Shown here in pieces: positions 14,548 to 17,010 of a stretch of 17,010 bases of DNA. The position numbers were made by a program, and so were the translations under genes. The notes beneath the pieces were generated by a model that saw nothing but the letters and a program-made list of their open reading frames with translations, had not been told where the DNA came from and did not search any database. The DNA lies in the NCBI GenBank assembly GCA_964394845.1, contig CAYMZB010000011.1:1-17010 (forward strand), read 5' to 3'. Origin of the DNA: CAYMZB01 sp964394845. GTDB taxonomy: Bacteria; Patescibacteriota; Microgenomatia; Daviesbacterales; UBA10151. The first letter of the stretch is position 1; every line of letters starts with the position of its first letter.

Positions 14548-14781
14548 TACCAATCGCAAGAGAAGTTTTTAGGGCAAGATATAGCCCCTGCAGACATTTG
14601 CCCTCCAAATAGATTAGAAGCGCTTTACTCGTCTTATCCTTTTTTAAGAGGTGATTCAGTTGCTATAGGCAAAGGCGATGATGGTAATTGTCAAAGTTGG
14701 AGAAATAACCTAGGTTGGTGGAAATATGTTTTACAAGACAATATGAAAGCTGCAGGAATTGGATTAACAGATTATTCTTGA
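14548..14781 (+). pseudogene. Orphan C-terminal protein fragment
   Basis: A + strand frame opens after a stop at 14545 and runs ~77 codons to TGA at 14779-14781, overlapping the convergent zinc-ribbon gene by 10 nt. The composition is protein-like (ADICPPNRLEALYSSYPF, then GDSVAIGKGDDGNCQSWRNN, LGWWKYVLQDNMKAAGIGL), but it has no ATG before the Met near its end. It reads as the tail of a larger protein whose 5' part is lost. I do not recognise the family. Confidence 0.45.
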
Positions 14782-15296
14782 GGAAGTAGCTGCTCGCTTG
14801 GATGTCCGCCACCCATCCGCTCTCCGGGTTTTAACCACTTAATATAGCTGCATCCGGTAGCAGTCCTGGTCTCTTTGTCCCAGCCGGCTGTTGAACATTT
14901 CTCCATTCTTTTGCCGGCAGAGGTGGTAAATAAAACAATTTTTTCACCACACTCCGGACATGGTTCATCCAAAGTTTCAGTTGTTCCATTGATCCATTCA
15001 ACATAGTCGCAGCCAGTGGCTGCTTTAGCCTCTTTATCCCAGCCTCCGGTACTGCATTTTTTCAGCTTTTTTCCAAACCTGGTCACATTTAACACCAAGG
15101 GGTTTCCGCATTTAGGGCATTTCTCGTCTAGTGGTTGCGGCCCCACAGCCAGCCACTTTACGTAATTGCAGCCTTCGTTTTTCCTGGTCTCTGGATTCCA
15201 TTTGCCGGTTGAACAGCGCTGCAGCTTTTTTCCGCTGGGAGTTTCTGTGATATCACCTAAAACCGAACCGCATTTAGGACACTTCTCATCTGGCAT
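14772..15296 (-). CDS. Triple zinc-ribbon protein, topoisomerase I C-terminal type
   Basis: The 174 aa are three ~53-residue repeats, each C-x2-C ... C-x14-C. Cysteines lie at 6/9/28/43, 60/63/81/96 and 113/116/134/149. Each repeat has CPxCG, a GKK/GKR stretch, CSTxxWxxE and GCxYVxW. This matches the C4 zinc-ribbon repeats at the C-terminus of bacterial topoisomerase I, which bind single-stranded DNA. Here they stand alone, with no Toprim or catalytic domain next to them. A DNA-binding role is inferred. ATG lies 7 nt after an extended -10 box, so a leaderless mRNA is likely. The gene adjoins the broken end of a dedA remnant. Confidence 0.85.
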   Translation of the reverse strand: MPDEKCPKCGSVLGDITETPSGKKLQRCSTGKWNPETRKNEGCNYVKWLAVGPQPLDEKCPKCGNPLVLNVTRFGKKLKKCSTGGWDKEAKAATGCDYVEWINGTTETLDEPCPECGEKIVLFTTSAGKRMEKCSTAGWDKETRTATGCSYIKWLKPGERMGGGHPSEQLLPQE

Positions 15297-15303
15297 AAGG
15301 TTA

Positions 15304-15312
15304 AGAATACCA
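15304..15312 (-). promoter_or_regulatory. Extended -10 of the zinc-ribbon gene
   Basis: TGGTATTCT (TGnTATnnT) ends 7 nt before the ATG; no SD. Confidence 0.5.
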
Positions 15313-15338
15313 TAAATTCAAACATCGTACACTGTGCA

Positions 15339-15752
15339 TACCTTGAAAAAACGCAGGAATTTTACGCAAAACATGGCGGAAAAACAATTATTATTGCACG
15401 CTTTATTCCTATTATTCGTACCTTTGCACCTTTTGTTGCGGGAGTCGGGAAAATGCATTACAAAACATTCTTTTTCTATAACGTCGCTGGTGCATTTATT
15501 TGGGTGACAAGTCTTACCTTTGCGGGGTACTTTTTCGGTGGACTACCCTTTATAAGAGAAAACTTTGAATATGCAGTAATTGGGATTGTTCTCGTTTCTC
15601 TGATTCCTGTAGTGATTGAATATATCAAACATAAGTACGCATCAACAGCTAAGAAAAAACATGAAGAAACATCGTATGAAGAAATTCAACAAGCATTTAA
15701 AAAAAGAACATATAAACGATTAATTCTTCTTCGAATGTTATATCTTTTTTAG
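15339..15752 (+). pseudogene. DedA-family membrane protein, 3' part only
   Basis: From YLEKTQEFYAKHGGKTIIIA onward the sequence is typical DedA: RFIPIIRTFAPFVAGVGKM, then YNVAGAFIWV and a final hydrophobic segment before a Lys-rich tail ending at 15752. DedA proteins are ~200 aa, and the N-terminal ~100 residues are missing. Upstream codons 15300-15338 are open but do not look like DedA, and the promoter of the divergent zinc-ribbon gene lies there. An internal ATG at 15453 could start a 99-aa product lacking the key RxxP region. It converges on, and overlaps by 15 nt, an htpX remnant. Confidence 0.85.
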
Positions 15753-15923
15753 TCTATTTATTCTCTCTTCAACAGGAGGGTGTGTTGAGAATAAATGCAG
15801 CATTTTTCCACCCCAACCGCCAAGCGGATCGCCAATATAAAGTGAAGATAAAGCTGGGTTTGTGTGCATTGGGGAACGTTTCGCAGAATTATGAATAGCC
15901 ACAAGCGCTTGAATGACGCGCCC
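15738..15923 (-). pseudogene. htpX: HtpX (M48) protease, C-terminal fragment
   Basis: The minus strand encodes NSAKRSPMHTNPALSSLYI, a linker, then LHLFSTHPPVEERINRLKKI and a stop. F-S-T-H-P-P-x-x-x-R-I-x-x-L is the conserved C-terminus of HtpX-type M48 membrane proteases. Only ~57 codons remain; the HExxH catalytic part is absent, and the frame is closed by a TGA at 15926-15924. It is a truncated remnant converging with the dedA fragment. Confidence 0.82.
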
Positions 15924-15996
15924 TCATCCCTACCTCACTATAAGACCTGTCAAGCCCCTTTTTTAGCCTCATTTTGATGCTATTTTCGAAATTATG

Positions 15997-16005
15997 TGAT
16001 ATAAT
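15997..16005 (+). promoter_or_regulatory. Extended -10 promoter of the 172-aa gene
   Basis: TGATATAAT is a perfect extended -10, ending 9 nt before the ATG. The mRNA would have a leader of 2-3 nt at most. No SD is present. Confidence 0.6.
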
Positions 16006-16014
16006 CCCATCCAT

Positions 16015-16533
16015 ATGATAGAACAAGATCAAAGCAGACCACAGGAAGCTGAATATAAAGCACTTCCTCAAGGTGCAATTGCCATTGTACGTGGAAAATC
16101 TTATGATAGAACTCCCGGAAATTTCCGTTTTAGAGTTCAAATTGGTAGAGTAGCATTTCATCAAACTCAGGCAGGTGTGCATAATGATATAGCAGCAGAA
16201 AGAGCAACAGAAGGATTTGTAATCCCCAAGGGTGAACACGCTGGATGGGTTGCAGTACAACCAATAGAAAGAAACAGACAGATTGAAGTTTCTGTATGCC
16301 CTCAGGATAGACCAACAGGTGAAGTAAGACTTGTTTTAGTTGATAAAGGTCATGCTTCTGATAAGCCAGTAAGAACAGCAAGTGTTAATGCAGCAATATT
16401 TACAGAACAGGGGTTTGATTTGAATCAAGAAAATATAAACAACCATGGAGTTACACTTAATCCTGAACTTTCACAGTTACTTTACGATTTCCAAGCAGGC
16501 CAAGGACAATTTGCACCTCAAACAGAAGCATAA
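16015..16533 (+). CDS. Unrecognised 172-aa soluble protein
   Basis: No family was recognised. There is no signal peptide or membrane helix. Residues ~18-115 alternate short hydrophobic strands with charged or Gly turns (IAIVRGKSYD, FRFRVQIGRVAFHQ, GWVAVQPIE, QIEVSVCPQD, EVRLVLVDKG), suggesting a beta-rich domain. The C-terminal ~50 residues (ILTEQ-like region to QTEA) look helical and polar. There is a single Cys. It has its own strong extended -10 promoter and stands alone between the htpX remnant and an insertion sequence, so it may be accessory DNA. Confidence 0.75.
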   Translation: MIEQDQSRPQEAEYKALPQGAIAIVRGKSYDRTPGNFRFRVQIGRVAFHQTQAGVHNDIAAERATEGFVIPKGEHAGWVAVQPIERNRQIEVSVCPQDRPTGEVRLVLVDKGHASDKPVRTASVNAAIFTEQGFDLNQENINNHGVTLNPELSQLLYDFQAGQGQFAPQTEA

Positions 16534-16795
16534 CTTTTATTCCACCTAATTACTACTACGACAAATAATTACATTTTTCAAAATACTGTTCATAGTTCCG
16601 TATGGTATTTTAGCACAAGCTTCCTTACCTCCTCAACAACACGAGTTCTATCTTAGATTACTTTAGAAACGTCACCCATCTTACTTTTAAAATGTCACCT
16701 TAAAATACCCGTAGAGATGGTGACAGGTACCCCTTAAACTAAGACAAGATTCTCTAACTTTTGTTAAGGTTGGCAGAGTCTAGAAAGGAGTATCC
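16534..16795. other. Intergenic region leading into an insertion sequence
   Basis: No gene was seen in these 262 bases. The right half holds repeated GTCACC/GGTGAC motifs (16671-16724), probably the end region of the mobile element whose transposase starts at 16796. Confidence 0.5.
16671..16724. repeat. Candidate IS end: inverted and direct GTCACC repeats
   Basis: GTCACCCATCT (16671-16681) and AGATGGTGAC (16715-16724) form an inverted repeat with one base missing in the second arm. A further GTCACC lies at 16694. The position, 70-125 nt before a transposase start, fits the left end of an IS. The true tip cannot be fixed without the right end. Confidence 0.4.
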
Positions 16796-17010
16796 ATGCA
16801 AAGAAAAATTATTCCGGCTGAGATTAAAGCTGAGGTTTTAGCCAAAGCAAAGAGTGGGGAAAAAGTATCAGCTCTTGCCAGCCAATATGGTATCAGTGAC
16901 AAAACCATTTACACCTGGCTCCGGATTGATACCGGTGAGAATGTTGTTTCAATTGTCCAGTACAACAAACTAAAAAGGGAGAATGAGGAATTAAAGAAGT
17001 TAGTTGGTGA
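16796..17010 (+). mobile_element. IS transposase, N-terminal HTH part (partial at window edge)
   Basis: 71 codons are visible. A helix-turn-helix of the HTH_Tnp_1/IS3 OrfA type (EIKAEVLAKAKSGEKVSALA, then YGISDKTIYTWLR) is followed by the start of a coiled coil (YNKLKRENEELKKLVG). This OrfA would bind the element ends; an OrfB integrase domain is expected beyond the window. The start has a clear SD (AAAGGAG, 6 nt spacing), unlike most resident genes, consistent with acquired DNA. Confidence 0.88.

Noticed and set aside
14539..14550. Perfect 12-nt palindrome GTATTATAATAC as an operator
   Set aside because: It is explained by overlapping -10-like AT-rich sequence; no second copy was seen in the window.
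15889..16260. 123-codon minus-strand frame across the promoter of the 172-aa gene
   Set aside because: The composition is not protein-like (Cys/Ser/Phe rich). It runs antisense to the 172-aa gene and through its promoter; the real minus-strand signal there is the htpX fragment in another frame.
16545..16570. TTACTAC motif downstream of the 172-aa gene
   Set aside because: The second arm GTAGTAA is absent at the 5-nt spacing and there is no promoter context; probably chance.
1..17010. CRISPR arrays, tRNA and rRNA genes
   Set aside because: No regularly spaced direct repeats with spacers, no cloverleaf with CCA-type ends and no conserved rRNA segments were recognised by eye.

Overview
This is an AT-rich, densely packed bacterial chromosome segment. 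Most genes lie on the minus strand, often with 1-5 nt gaps or 4-nt ATGA overlaps. Very few genes have a Shine-Dalgarno site, and several appear to have a -10 box only about 7 nt before the ATG, which suggests leaderless mRNAs. Compact layout, gene content and many Cys-rich or unrecognised membrane proteins are reminiscent of Patescibacteria/CPR (Microgenomates-like) genomes. This placement is an impression, not a demonstrated fact.

Following minus-strand transcription (right to left), there are five blocks. (1) 12283-14517: a CorC/HlyC-type DUF21-CBS membrane protein, then msrA and msrB (methionine sulfoxide repair). (2) 10887-11813: a DUF475/TerC-related membrane protein. (3) 7890-10805: a copper module csoR - anchored cupredoxin - copA, with a CsoR-type operator at its promoter. 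(4) 4509-7841: a complete riboflavin set ribE-ribH-ribBA-ribD. (5) 4468 to 1: a BlaI-like repressor plus an M56 (BlaR1-like) membrane protease. These are followed by an operon of a small single-TM protein, a membrane-anchored protein with three thioredoxin-like CxxC domains, a Cys-rich polytopic membrane protein and a partial small membrane protein with a CHxxC motif.

The most interesting unit is block 5. The blaI promoter and the promoter of the thioredoxin/Cys-rich operon carry the same dyad (TAC-N5-GTA core, best copy TTACTAC-N5-GTAGTAA) at the same place relative to the -10 box. A half-site sharing 11 consecutive bases with the blaI operator lies before the DUF475 gene. The M56 protease lacks a penicillin-binding sensor domain and ends in a short tail with three cysteines. 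I infer a BlaI/M56 system that senses metal or thiol-redox state, rather than beta-lactam, and controls an envelope thiol/metal-handling operon.

The right part (11821-12250 and 14548-17010) is scrap-rich. It has a frameshifted and truncated NiCoT-type nickel/cobalt transporter, an orphan C-terminal protein fragment, a stand-alone triple zinc-ribbon protein related to topoisomerase I tails, the convergent 3' halves of dedA and htpX (both missing their 5' parts), an unrecognised 172-aa protein, and the start of an IS transposase running off the window. No tRNA, rRNA or CRISPR array was seen.
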